Source: Alentia gelatinosa
Lineage: Eukaryota; Annelida; Polychaeta; Phyllodocida; Polynoidae
DNA: 64,000 bases
Direction of reading: 5' to 3'
Assembly (NCBI GenBank): GCA_950022655.1
Contig: OX465579.1
Span: 14,607,088-14,671,087 of the forward strand
This document shows positions 10,709 to 21,137 of the stretch, piece by piece (the stretch's first letter is position 1; each line of letters opens with the position of its first letter). The notes under the pieces are model-generated. The model did no database searches, was not told where the DNA came from, and saw only the letters and a list, made by a program, of their open reading frames with translations. The translations under genes and the position numbers were made by a program.

Positions 10709-11729
10709 TCATAGTAGTCTTATCACAGTTTTTTTTACTTTAACAACATTGGGATAATTTCGTGAATACATATTTGAATACATATAACATGGCTTGCTTA
10801 TTCTTGTGAAATTCCTAATAAAATTGAATTCTTTCCCATGAGCATCTATTTATATATCTGGACGGTGAGACAGGCTAATGTTATATACGAGACAGAAACC
10901 AAAAGGCCGTGTACTGTACCCGTCATGGTGACAATCCCCTCACTAGTTCTCTGATGGACCGCTAGGTGTCAGCTTGGGGAGGTATCTGGCATATTTCAGG
11001 GCCATTTAAGTGCAGCCAGCTCTGGCAGCCTCCCACACAATGCCTTCCCCCGTGTGTGTTTACTCTACAGTGTTTGTGTTAGCATTGGAATTCATGGTCG
11101 AGCATCTCCTGCAGTATGTTCATTGTAGGGGGAGTGGCAAGAACTGGTCACGCTCTCCTTAGAAAACATGTCTGGCAGAAATTCTAGATTCTGGATCAGC
11201 TATACCATGGATTATGACAATAATGTCCTATATCCTCTTACATACTCCATTTTCTCACAAGCTCTAACTGCCATGCCTTTTTGAATGATTAAATGACCAA
11301 GTTAATATTACAAATGTAGCGTTTATTATATATACCATCGTTACTACTACTATAGTTATCATTAACGAGAGAATGAGATATATTGTTATTCTTGATATTC
11401 TTTCTATAGTAAGCACAAAGATGTCAATGTGTTTTATGCATCAAAGTTGCTCCTACTGCAGCCTGTGTGATTGGGCAAATGGAAGTCCGCGACAATGCAT
11501 GTATTCGAACTTCCCAAAATGAACCAAAAAATGAACTGAAAAACAGAACAAAACATGTGAGTGTGTATATAATTGCATTGAAACTCAGTATAATATTGGA
11601 TATATCCTAATGAAGCAATCCCACATCATCCTCCATTTTGTACTGTTTTTCTTATTTTAAATAATTTCTGCATTAACTCAATCTCTGTGTGTACGTTTAT
11701 TCTTGCCCTTTCCTGCACACTGTTTGCCC

Positions 11730-11764
<35 letters not shown>

Positions 11765-12430
11765 ATGTACTTACTATCATGGTCACTTACTCTTTGGTCA
11801 TCAAATATGTGCTTTCTAAGTATTGCAAAATAGTTCACACCGAAATAGACGTCGGAAGAATTATCAATCGAAAGGTACTTATTGGATGTTGAGCAGAATA
11901 ATTTTCGTACTTGCGATTGGAATGATAAAAACGAGAGCCCAGGTAATGACATAGAATGGCATTCCCATGAGGCAATTATTACCTACTCGCTTTTTCTGAT
12001 TATCCCACGCTCATTCTCTTTCAAATGTGCCTCAGCAGAATCTAGAGCTCACCTCCCACCATGGAGATGTCCCATTACCTTAATTCCATATAAGGAATAC
12101 AGTAGACCGAGTAGCCAATGACTGCATTCGCAGCAAACCCGACCTTCACCCTGACCTCCTTACATAATATTTTCTAGCGCCTTGGGACGGCTCTGCAGTC
12201 GAGAGTTGACCTCGAATTTTAGGGGCCACAACTACCCTCCTATGGTGACTTAAGACTTCTGATAATCTGAGTTATCTAGTATGACTGATAGATCTTAATG
12301 ATAGGAATATATTACATAGGAATATAAAGGCGAGGCCTACAAATAGAGTCAGTCAGGGTGGTGGGGTGGAACGATTATGCCAGACTTAGTAACAGCTTAC
12401 TGACTGTTGTTATTGGTGTTATATAGAGTA
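10709..12430. other. No gene recognised; one TCTG microsatellite
   Basis: No supported gene. A (GTCT)n microsatellite occupies about 11727-11764. The remainder is unique-looking AT-rich sequence. Confidence 0.6.
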
Positions 12431-13020
12431 TGTCCTATCAATGTGTAGAATGCACCACTGACCCACAGGAGGGTTTAGCAATTATGCGTGTCCTATCAAT
12501 GTATAGAGTGCACCACTGACCCACAGGAGGGTTTAGCAATTATGCATGTCCTATCAATGTGTAGAGTGCACCACTTACCCACAGGAGGGTTTAGCAGTTA
12601 TGCATGTCCTATCAATGTGTAGAGTGCACCACAGACCCACAGGAGGGTTTAGCAGTTATGCATGTCCTATCAATGTGTAGAGTGCACCACAGACCCACAG
12701 GAGGGTTCAGCAGTTATGCATGTCCTTTCAATGTGTAGAGTGCACCACAGACCCACAGGAGGGTTCAGCAGTTATGCATGTCCTATCAATGTGTAGAGTG
12801 CACCACAGACCCACAGGAGGGTTTAGCAGTTATGCGTGTCCTATCAATGTGTAGAGTGCACCACTGACCCACAGGAGGTTTTAGCAGTTGTGCAGTGTCC
12901 TATCAATGTGTAGAATGCACCACTTACCCACAGGAGGGTTCAGCAGTTATGCATGTCCTATCAATGTGTAGAGTGCACCACTGACTCACAGGAGGGTTTC
13001 GCAATTGTGCAGTGTCCTAT
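12431..13020 (+). repeat. 58-bp minisatellite, about 10 copies
   Basis: Ten full copies plus a partial one of a 58-bp unit beginning TGTCCTATCAATGTGTAGAG and ending in GGGTTTAGCAGTTATGCA. Copy starts fall at 12431, 12489, 12547 and so on. Two late units are 59 bp (TGCAGTGTCC variant). Central copies share ACAGACCC while edge copies have ACTGACCC or ACTTACCC, a pattern of expansion from the middle. Confidence 0.96.
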
Positions 13021-13950
13021 GTGTTGCTTTGGGGAATAAATCACGGATGTGTCACATTGAAATAACCACTGGATGCAGGTTGATTTCCAGCAGTTACTGG
13101 AATACCATAGCTGAAGTGAGGTAGGTTGTAGAGTATTGCTTGGCAGTGTCATCCCTTCACAGATAAGATCTTCTGTAGAGGTACTTCTATGATTCTTTAT
13201 TGAGTCCACAAATGATATACTTCTCGTCCACTCAGGCCAAAGAACCTAGGGTGATGGTACAACTAGCTTATAAAGGAAACATCAAAGCTGAATACAATGG
13301 CAAGGTTGCTTCTCCCAAACACCATATATCCTTATTTTTAGCTCCCTGTGCTTGACCCTTGGCAGGGTGAAGGACACTCAATGCTCACACCCACTGTGAT
13401 GGGCCAGGTGCCCATATATGGCCAAGGACTCTCTCTGTCCTTGGGCCAAGTGGAGAGCTGTGATATACTTATACCTGTAGTTCTTATCAGCTCACAGATA
13501 TATTTGTAGTTTTTCTTTCTGAATTATGTTATTTGTGCATGGATCTGGTGCAATGCAGTGGCACCCCCTCCCCCCTGGAACTTTGGCTAAGCTTTGAAAA
13601 TGCCTCCTGTGGACATGTGCCTTTGTCGCTGATAAATTGCAATCCAATATTCTGATATCGGGACAGATAGATTAATGAACATTTTCCTTACCGGTTTTTT
13701 TTAAATAGCTTTATTGCGTTAGACACATACAGGTCGCTCTTCCAGCAACAGCAGATACAAATCAACAAAACAGAGATGAGTATATATACAGATGAGTTTT
13801 CATATACTTTCTCTCATAATAGCTAACTTGAATATATATCCCTTTACTATTCTACAATTGATAGTTTACTATATGATATCGAAGATTACACCAATCGATG
13901 TTTGTGATTGAATGTCGATATGTTACATATAAATTGCAAGGGCAAAACCA
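13021..13950. other. No gene recognised
   Basis: No supported gene. A T-run followed by AATAGCTTTATTGCG near 13692 resembles the reverse complement of a retroposon tail, but the body is not recognisable. Confidence 0.5.
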
Positions 13951-14213
13951 ACCTCAATAAAAGGTCGTATTGAGCATGGTAGCAACCTGAGCGGACGTGT
14001 ACACTCGCAGCTCCGGTGATTTCCAAATATTTTGACTTCCACACACGAGAGAATTACTGACCGACAGAGGACAATCTGGACATAGGGTAGGAGAACAACG
14101 AGGTTAAGTTGGGTTGATGCAAGATCAAGGTAAAAAGCAATTTAAGTATCTTTTCTCTGAGATCACTCACTATACATTGTTACTCCCCTGTTATCGTCCA
14201 TACCGGCAGTAAT

Positions 14214-15278
14214 ATGGAAAGCCAATTAGCCGAACAGGCGGTAAAGGATCTACAAATGCGTGCCAAACCAAAAATGCGGGCAGGTTCAACTACTGAAGAC
14301 AGTGAATTCACCTTATCGAGAATTTCCCTAACGTTAGATTATCTGGTTAAATCTGCAAAAAAGACCGAAGATAAACTGACTACACTAGATGATATTAAAC
14401 AATCGATCGAGTATAACCACGGTGAAGTTGATGACTTAAAAGCAGAAAACCAACAGCTCAAACATGACTTGAAAGCAGTAAACGAGAGACTGGATAAACT
14501 AGGACTCGGTATGAAAATAGCCAACACAAAAATCACCAACATACATGAGAAAACACTCACAAACGACCATAACACACGAAAACACAATTTGGTAATTGAA
14601 GGCGTCGATGTGATGGACAATGAAGAACCGCTTGCCATAGCCTACGATATACTTAGGTATATTAATAGTTCTCTCACACCCAATGACCTGGACACAGCGT
14701 ACCGTGTCGGGCCACCCGGCCGCAGTAACAGACCGCTTGTGGCCACATTCGTAAAGACATCGATGAGAGACCAACTCCTTAGAACAAAGAGTAAACTGAG
14801 AAAATACCCAGACATGTCTAAGGTCTACATCTCCGAGGATACTAATCCTGAGATAAAAGCGCAGAAGGCTGATGTTAGAGCAGTCGCCAGGTTGGCAGAC
14901 AAGATAGGAGAGGAAGCTAAGGCTAGAGGACGGGGTATTGTTTATCAGGGAAAGTATTACCGACACCACTCACTTCATAAATTACCCCCACACATCAGCT
15001 TGGAGTACACCAAGACAAGAACAACACCCACATTCGTAGCATACCACAGCCATCATGCCCCTCTAAGTAACATGTACCCTGCGAAAATAGTCAGAGATGG
15101 TTTAGAATTTTCCTCAGTCGAACAGGCGTACTGCTACCGCAAGGTGGAATTTGCGAATACACCCAGCCTGGCTCTCCAAGTCCTCAGCACCCCCGACCCA
15201 TACCAGTGCAAGCGTATCACCAAACCAATAGATACAAAGGAAGGCAGGCAGTTGCAGAAGAAGAGTTGCGTCGTTTGA
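14214..15278 (+). CDS. LINE ORF1: coiled coil + RNA-binding region + N-terminal half of NADAR
   Basis: Starts at ATG 14214, 354 codons. Residues about 60-105 are heptad-rich (DLKAENQQLKHDLKAVNERL), a likely coiled coil. Residues about 120-250 match the L1 ORF1p-type RRM and C-terminal RNA-binding layout (RKHNLVIEGV.., RPLVATFVK.., YISEDTNPE..). From about residue 272 the sequence switches to a NADAR domain: PLSNMYPAKI..DGLEF then SSVEQAYCYRK, and DPYQCKRITK. The frame ends in an irrelevant tail. The NADAR C-half continues in the -1 frame from about 15225, so this copy carries an indel unless frameshifting is programmed. NADAR enzymes remove ADP-ribose from guanine in nucleic acids. A role against host ADP-ribosylation is inference. 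Confidence 0.85.
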   Translation: MESQLAEQAVKDLQMRAKPKMRAGSTTEDSEFTLSRISLTLDYLVKSAKKTEDKLTTLDDIKQSIEYNHGEVDDLKAENQQLKHDLKAVNERLDKLGLGMKIANTKITNIHEKTLTNDHNTRKHNLVIEGVDVMDNEEPLAIAYDILRYINSSLTPNDLDTAYRVGPPGRSNRPLVATFVKTSMRDQLLRTKSKLRKYPDMSKVYISEDTNPEIKAQKADVRAVARLADKIGEEAKARGRGIVYQGKYYRHHSLHKLPPHISLEYTKTRTTPTFVAYHSHHAPLSNMYPAKIVRDGLEFSSVEQAYCYRKVEFANTPSLALQVLSTPDPYQCKRITKPIDTKEGRQLQKKSCVV

Positions 15279-15571
15279 ACCAACTTAAGTTCACCCAGAA
15301 TCCGCAGCTCAAACAAAAGTTGATGCAAACAGGTACACGCAAGATATATGAAGCAACCCTAGACAATCAGTGGGGTACAGGGTGTGGTTTAAATTTCCAA
15401 CTTCCACTAGGCACTTTCACAGGAAGCAACGCAGCAGGCGCCATCCTTATGGAACTAAGGACGGAATACGATATCGACAGCGAATTCCGAAGAGAGAAAC
15501 GCACCGACACCTGGAAAATCGCAGAAAATCGGGAAAAAGAGGACGAAAACGACAACAAGGAAGACAGCTAA
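15206..15571 (+). CDS. C-terminal half of the LINE NADAR domain, shifted frame
   Basis: Frame -1 relative to the preceding ORF, overlapping it by about 70 nt. The useful part starts near 15228 and carries the second half of the NADAR signature: KFTQNPQLKQKLMQTG, IYEATLDNQWGTG, then G.N..G.ILMELR. It ends with an acidic, lysine-rich tail (DENDNKEDS) at 15571. Together the halves cover the whole domain. The overlap has no canonical slippery heptamer in the right phase, so a simple indel is likelier than programmed frameshifting. A 209-nt gap with hairpin h1 separates it from the SGNH ORF. The listed start is only the first ATG in this frame, probably not a true start. Confidence 0.8.
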   Translation: MQAYHQTNRYKGRQAVAEEELRRLNQLKFTQNPQLKQKLMQTGTRKIYEATLDNQWGTGCGLNFQLPLGTFTGSNAAGAILMELRTEYDIDSEFRREKRTDTWKIAENREKEDENDNKEDS

Positions 15572-15702
15572 GTGAATCTCTAACCCACAAAGCCATAGAC
15601 TTACACACTATTAAGAAGCGGTACCAAAAAACGCATTAAATAAGATATCCATCGGTTTTTTTTCCATTAGAACACGCAGAACTAGAAGTCCAGATAAAAA
15701 AA

Positions 15703-15725
15703 GCAAGATTGTGATTACGACTTGC
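15703..15725 (+). promoter_or_regulatory. Constant-loop hairpin h1 (inter-ORF)
   Basis: Stem GCAAG/CTTGC closes the 13-nt loop ATTGTGATTACGA. The same loop sits on different stems in the 3' UTR of this LINE (20768, 20833, 20903, 21138 and a variant at 21030). It lies between the NADAR frame and the SGNH ORF, where a structured RNA could affect translation or be bound by an element protein (inference). Confidence 0.65.
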
Positions 15726-15780
15726 CTAATTTTATCTCTATCACTCATTTATACTATACGGAAACATTTTCTACTGCAAA

Positions 15781-16485
15781 ATGAGAGCATTAGTCTTAAG
15801 TGATTCACGTGGCTTTGGCATAAAAGGGCACATGCTGACTGAAATGTCAAACCATTTTGTGGTAAAAGCATACTCAGGATTGGGATACACTGAAATATCT
15901 GATAAAGCGCTAGGCTATGTCATAAACTTAAACCCCGATATCGTAATCATGTACGCAGGAATATGCGATATCACATACAAGAACTCGTTAACAAAAGATG
16001 TTTTTCTCGGAAATAATGATATACAAGATCTCGTGGCTGGGGTGATGTGGAAAATCTCGAATTCATTTAACAAGATATGGAGGGAATCTGCTAAAAGAAA
16101 GCTGTTTCTACCCGTTATAGGGCTAGATATACAAAAATTCAACGCAAAGCATAAGCGACCTCTACTAAGTACTCCACAAGAAAGCACCAGTAGGAGCAAC
16201 CATGACGAACAACCCGCACAACTACAACCACATCCAGATCAAGAAAAACTCAATGATGCGATCATCCGACTAAACACTGATATAACGAAATTCAATTATG
16301 ATAACTCATTACCAACACCTTGGACAGCTACCCCATTTCACAGAAGTAAGGGCAGGGGCCGGATAACCCATAGATATGATTATTTGTACGATGGATGCCA
16401 TTTGGCACCCGACGATTCACAGAAACTGCTCAAAACAATCGATACCTGCTTACACTTGAAAAGATGGGAGATACTCAATCTGTGA
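15781..16485 (+). CDS. SGNH/GDSL hydrolase-like ORF of the LINE
   Basis: 234 codons from ATG 15781. Block I is VLSDSRG (Ser9 as nucleophile candidate). A central YAGICDIT (residues 58-65) sits where SGNH enzymes have the Gly/Asn blocks, though the usual Asn is not obvious. The C-terminal YDGCHLAPDD supplies the Asp-x-x-His pair (D204, H207). The catalytic Ser/Asp/His set is therefore present. Esterase domains of this family occur in ORF1 of CR1-type LINEs and some other retroelements, with a proposed lipid or membrane-linked role. Here it is a separate ORF between the NADAR ORF and the endonuclease/RT ORF. The frame is intact. Residues 125-150 are a low-complexity Q/S/H linker. Confidence 0.8.
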   Translation: MRALVLSDSRGFGIKGHMLTEMSNHFVVKAYSGLGYTEISDKALGYVINLNPDIVIMYAGICDITYKNSLTKDVFLGNNDIQDLVAGVMWKISNSFNKIWRESAKRKLFLPVIGLDIQKFNAKHKRPLLSTPQESTSRSNHDEQPAQLQPHPDQEKLNDAIIRLNTDITKFNYDNSLPTPWTATPFHRSKGRGRITHRYDYLYDGCHLAPDDSQKLLKTIDTCLHLKRWEILNL

Positions 16486-16734
16486 ATACCACAGCAAAAC
16501 CAGGTTTTTCTGACCTAAAACACTTAAATATTATCTTAGTATGTAAAAAATATTCTACTTTACTCTAACAAGCACTGGAGCTGTATAGTGTGACAGTGCC
16601 AACATTCGTATAGTAATGACTACCGATATACATGTAACTTTCATTACAGTCATATTCATCCTCAAATCAAATTCATGCTCAATAGTCGAAGTACACTTGG
16701 TCCTGGAGAATAGTGATAATTCTAATGTAAATCA

Positions 16735-17139
16735 ATGGCGATGTTAAGAGATGTTAAACAAGAAAAAGGATTAAAATTTTTAAGTGTGAACGTCTGGAGT
16801 ATAATTCCAAATTTAGAGAACCTTACAAACTTACTAATAAATTTTGATGTAGTTGCAATATCAGAAACATGGCTAGATCCAAGACAACCGAATGCTACTG
16901 TATCAATAGAGGGATACCAACTGGTACGATTGGACAGGAAGCCACATGTGAATAAGAAAGGGGGGGGTCTAATTATATACATAAAAGATCGCATATTGTA
17001 TGATAAAATCGAAGAACATTGTATTATCACTCCGTTATATGAACTGTGTACAGTAGAAATTTTAGTTGGCAAAACAAAATATATTGTGGTTAATGCGTTA
17101 CAACACCAACCCAAATGTACGAAAAACTTACGGAAATAG
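16735..17139 (+). pseudogene. LINE ORF3, N-terminal part of apurinic-type endonuclease
   Basis: Starts at ATG 16735, 250 nt after the SGNH ORF. It encodes the beginning of an exonuclease III-type endonuclease: FLSVNV (Asn19) and VVAISETWLDP (catalytic-type Glu44), followed by GGGLIIYIKD. This nuclease nicks target DNA for target-primed reverse transcription. The frame breaks near 17115-17139, and the domain continues in another frame at 17115-17513. The first ATG is plausible as the real start because conserved endonuclease sequence begins within 20 residues. Confidence 0.8.
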
Positions 17140-17350
17140 TTAATAGTTACCCACAAAACAGACCAATAGTGATTATGGGGGATCTCAACGTAGATATCCT
17201 AGACAAGAAGAACAAAAAATCATTTATGGATCGATTTTGTAAATCAAATTCTCTGATGCAACTGATCAACTCCCCAACGAGGTATACAGAAACCTCCTGT
17301 ACCTTAATTGACCACATATATGGTCTATTCTCCCAGATCGTGATCGATGG
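17115..17350 (+). pseudogene. LINE endonuclease, middle part, frameshifted
   Basis: Continues the endonuclease in a new frame with PIVIMGDLNVD (conserved GDxN block) and SCTLIDHIYG. The useful homology stops at about 17350, where a 1.07-kb element is inserted. Codons from there to 17513 are read from the insertion. The final SDH-type block reappears after the insertion near 18503 as DHLPVYL. Confidence 0.78.
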
Positions 17351-18416
17351 CCCACGTACGGTGACCTATAATTCAAAGGGTTGTTTTCATATCTATAAAA
17401 CATTTTATTATATCAGAAATGATATTAGTGTCTGTAGAAATGACAGATCTGCCATGGGAACCCCACTTTCATGTACCTATATCGATAAAAAAATTGATAA
17501 ACCCCTAAAATAGGCATTTTTTAGCTCAAATTCATAGGTGAAACCTATATAACCAGATTTTGAAGACCTCTTATAAATTTGTAACTATATATGTTTATCT
17601 ATTCTGAATGTGGGATACCCACAAATGTGTTGCAGAACATATAAATTATAATAAATGTAGAGATGGGGAAATCTATATATAGTCTAGGTGTAAAAAATCA
17701 GTGGTGTAGGGTATGTCACCGTACATGGGCAAGCCACTTTAAAAGGTACAAAAATTATAGAAAAGTACTTTTTTGGGTACTTTTTAATCCTTCAAGTAAA
17801 AGAGGTATGTGTACAGGTTTCATAAGATCTGGAGTGTATAAAGTAATCCTTCCATCAAATATACCACAGCTAAATGAACATGGGTGGTGAACTTTATTTG
17901 GTCACCGTACATGGGCAGAACTTATAAGGTTTTGCTTATGTAAGGAAGAAGATTTACAATATTATTGAATAATATTTTATACATAAATAGAGTATAATGG
18001 AACCATTAACATCTGCAATTTGCAAGGACTTCAGGCATGTTAATGCCAAGAAATATACATGTATTTTTAGGTATGTCACCGTATATGGGCCCGTCACCGT
18101 ACGTGGGCATTATATTCTGAATAGTAATAATCAACTCTGATTTATTCAATATAATTAGAGTTTCATTTTCTGAAAATGAAAATCTGATTTTGCTTATAAA
18201 TAACAATCAATATTTCCCCTAAGGCCTTGTGAACCCCACTTTCCCACGTACGGTGACATAGGACTTATAAGGTTAAATTCATTCAGCTAAAAAAATAATT
18301 TCCAATAAAGATTAGTGTTCCCAACTTTTACACATGCCTAATATTGTCTTCTACTGTATATTTCCACATTTTTATAAAGATCTAACTAGTTTGAATTTTT
18401 GGTCACCGTACGTGGG
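17351..18416. mobile_element. DNA element inserted in the LINE, with repeated GTCACCGTACGTGGGC motif
   Basis: About 1,066 bp with inverted ends CCCACGTACGGTGACC (17351) and GGTCACCGTACGTGGG (18401). The same 16-bp motif occurs internally at 17715, 17901, 18075, 18093 and, inverted, 18243. That makes seven copies in all, a subterminal-repeat pattern typical of transposase binding sites. No transposase is encoded. Oddly, the inverted symmetry extends about 45 bp beyond the right end (18417-18461), where an inverted copy of the LINE sequence left of the element (17306-17350) appears. Confidence 0.75.
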
Positions 18417-18499
18417 CATCGATCACAATCTGGGAGAATTGACCATATACGAATGTCAAAAATATTTCAAAATATGGCGTACTCAATTACATAATCAAG

Positions 18500-19498
18500 G
18501 ACCATCTCCCTGTCTATCTCATAATAAAAGCCAAACGTAATAAAATAGTGAAGGAGGAGATAAAAGCTAGGACATACAAAAACTTTAATAGACAACAATT
18601 TATTGATACTCTCCTGAACTCAAACTGGGAAAAATTCACGCTAGACCAACATCCTGATACTCTATGAGCTCAAATGTTAAAATATATTACATCTGCACTG
18701 AACGCCTCATCACCGATCGTAACCTTTTACGCTAGTAAACATAAACCTGATTGGCTTAATAAAGATATTCTTAACTCTATTAAAAATCGTGACTATTATT
18801 ATAGAAAAGCGCACCGCACCCAAAACCTAGACGATTGGCGAATTGCCAAATATCACCGGAATCGGACACAAGCAATGATTCGTGCAAGCAAACAAAGTTT
18901 GATAGACAAACTTATAGTGAACAATAATGGTGATACTAAAGCATTTTGGAGAGGAATACGAAAAATTCTTCCTAAAGAGGTTGCACCACCTGTAGGGGAA
19001 ATGATTAATGAAGATACTAATCAAGCAGTTGAGAAAAACAAAAGAGCTGACCACATTAACCAATACTTTGCCACCATAGGAAATAAGCTAGCTAATAAAC
19101 TACCAAAAATTAATATACCTACCCCACCCTTTGACAATAGACCCAATGAGATCGATACTGACATACTTGAAGACAACATCACTATTGATGAGATAGTTAA
19201 TGCTATAAAAGATACTAATTTCAATAAATCATCATCCATACCGAATATTAAATCATACATCCTTAAAATAGCATTTCTGGCTACCCTTGACAAACTACAG
19301 ATAATCTTTAACTCCTCTATACGACAAAATATCTTCCCATCAGAATGGAAACGAACGAAACTAACCCCAATCCCAAAAAAAGGTAACCTAAAACTTTTAA
19401 GTAATTTTCGGCCCATCAGCTTATTGCCTCTCCCCAGCAAAATATTTGAAAAAATAATAAACAAGAGACTAAAAGATTATCTAGAGGGGAAGAACTAG
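18500..19498 (+). pseudogene. LINE ORF3: endonuclease end, linker and RT N-terminus
   Basis: Resumes with the endonuclease DHLPVYL block, crosses a TGA at 18665, then is open from ATG 18674 to the TAG at 19496 (274 codons). Contents: a linker with KPDWLNKDILNSIKNRDYYYRKA, then the RT fingers with LTPIPKKG and NFRPISLLPLPSKIFEKIIN. It ends at an in-frame stop just before the AQHGFR..HST block, so the break is a point nonsense change. The parent protein was a CR1/Jockey-type APE-RT. Confidence 0.85.
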
Positions 19499-20706
19499 TT
19501 ATCCACAGCCCAACATGGTTTTAGAGCTAAACATTCAACAACCTCAGCAATAAATAGTTACTTAACACAAATATATACATCTATTAACGAAAATAAAGAA
19601 CCTATAACAGCATACCTAGATTTTAAGAAACCTTCGATACCGTCTCCCATCCACTACTAATCCATAAACTCCACCAACTAGGCCTATCGAATAATAGTTG
19701 CTTATGGTTTAAAGACTACTTATATAATAGGACCCAGCAAACAACAGTAGATAACATAACATCGGAACAACAATACATAACCTGTGGAATACCGCAGGGA
19801 TCAGTATTAGGTCCGACTCTTTTCCTCACGTATATTAATAGTCTAACTGCATACTTAAAGAATTATCCATGTAACATAACTCTATACGCTGACGATACCA
19901 CGATAACAACATCTAATACTGAGGATATGCGTATAGTACTACCAATTGCTTACAAATGGTGTACAGAAAACTTATTAACTATTAATGAAAATAAGACAAA
20001 ATTGATGTATTTTAATCATATTGGGGGAAACGCTAATGAGTTGAGGGAAAATACGATAAAACTTAATAACATACCGTTGGAATTGGTGAAAACCTACAAC
20101 TATCTGGGTCTTACGATGGATAATAAACTAAGATTTAATGAGCATAGACAAAATACAATGAGAAGGGTTTCTGACAAAATTTATTTACTTAACAAGATTA
20201 GAAATTTAATCAGTACACAAACAGCCCTTAAAATATACACAAGTAAAATATTACCCTACCTTGATTACTGCGACTATATATACGATCCACAGACCGCCCA
20301 AGGGGCCTATGAACTGCAGCTACTTCAAAACAGGGCATTGAGATCGATTTATAAAATAAAATTAGGGCCGAACCAATTATACACAACCATAGAACTACAT
20401 AACAAAGCCTCTATTAAATACCTGAATGAAAGAAGAAAACTACATCTATTACACTACTCACACTCATTGACTCAAATTCCCAAATTGATAGATAAAAGAG
20501 ATATTCCGACTAGGAGACATGAAGGCCTCATGTTACTACTGCCCCAAACTAGGAGCCCCCTTTTCGAGAAATCGTTTTATCTGAGAGGCATCAAGCAATG
20601 GAATACACTAAAACCAGGTCATGCAAAAATAATGGATATAAAAACATTCAAAATCAACACTAAATTTAGCTTCCCTAATTGTATATATCAAATAAACTAT
20701 GAGTAG
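19499..20706 (+). pseudogene. LINE ORF3: RT palm, thumb and C-terminal domain
   Basis: Begins with QHGFRAKHSTTSAI in the upstream frame. A one-base loss near 19632 shifts the frame inside the FxKAFDTV-type block. The palm continues with CGIPQGSVLGP and the YADD catalytic motif at 19885-19896. From 19927 to 20706 the frame stays open through the thumb (LLTINENKTKLMYF, YNYLGLTMD) and the C-terminal domain, ending ..KFSFPNCIYQINYE. Polymerisation residues are present but the copy cannot make a full protein. Confidence 0.88.
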
Positions 20707-20767
20707 AAAGAGTACAAACATATTTGCTAGAATATAATAACATTTCAATAATGAACAGAAAATACCA

Positions 20768-20792
20768 CTCCTGATTGTGGTTACGACAGGAG
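20768..20792 (+). promoter_or_regulatory. Constant-loop hairpin h2
   Basis: Stem CTCCTG/CAGGAG (6 bp) with loop ATTGTGGTTACGA. The stem is unrelated in sequence to h1 but fully paired. Confidence 0.65.
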
Positions 20793-20832
20793 CCCAGACA
20801 TTTAAAAAACAAATAACCAACCATTACCAATG

Positions 20833-20857
20833 ACTCAGATTGTGATTACGACTGAGT
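20833..20857 (+). promoter_or_regulatory. Constant-loop hairpin h3
   Basis: Stem ACTCAG/CTGAGT (6 bp) with loop ATTGTGATTACGA, identical to the h1 loop. Confidence 0.65.
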
Positions 20858-20902
20858 TGACTAGATATTGTATATTTTTCCTTACTACCTAACTGCCCAA
20901 TA

Positions 20903-20929
20903 AGCTCAGATTGTGACTACGACTGTGCT
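20903..20929 (+). promoter_or_regulatory. Constant-loop hairpin h4
   Basis: Stem AGCTCAG/CTGTGCT (one T-T mismatch) with loop ATTGTGACTACGA. Repeated exactly at 21138-21164. Confidence 0.6.
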
Positions 20930-21028
20930 AACCTTGGGTATTACTGTCACTTATTCTTCTCTAATTGTATCAATGTTATAAACATGTAGTATCCTATTCA
21001 TGATAATTAAATTGTTCGTTCACATCAC

Positions 21029-21055
21029 AACTCAGACTGTGTCTCGTACTGAGTT
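21029..21055 (+). promoter_or_regulatory. Constant-loop hairpin h5, variant loop
   Basis: Stem AACTCAG/CTGAGTT (7 bp) with a diverged 13-nt loop ACTGTGTCTCGTA. A partial tandem copy of its right half follows. Confidence 0.55.
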
Positions 21056-21137
21056 AACTGGATATTGTGTCTCGTACTGAGTTGACTAGATATCATATTG
21101 TATCGTATACATCTCTTCCCTATCAAATTGCCTAATA

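Noticed and set aside
15200..15280. Programmed -1 frameshift joining the two NADAR halves
   Set aside because: No canonical slippery heptamer in the correct phase was seen in the overlap. A plain indel in an already decayed element is simpler.
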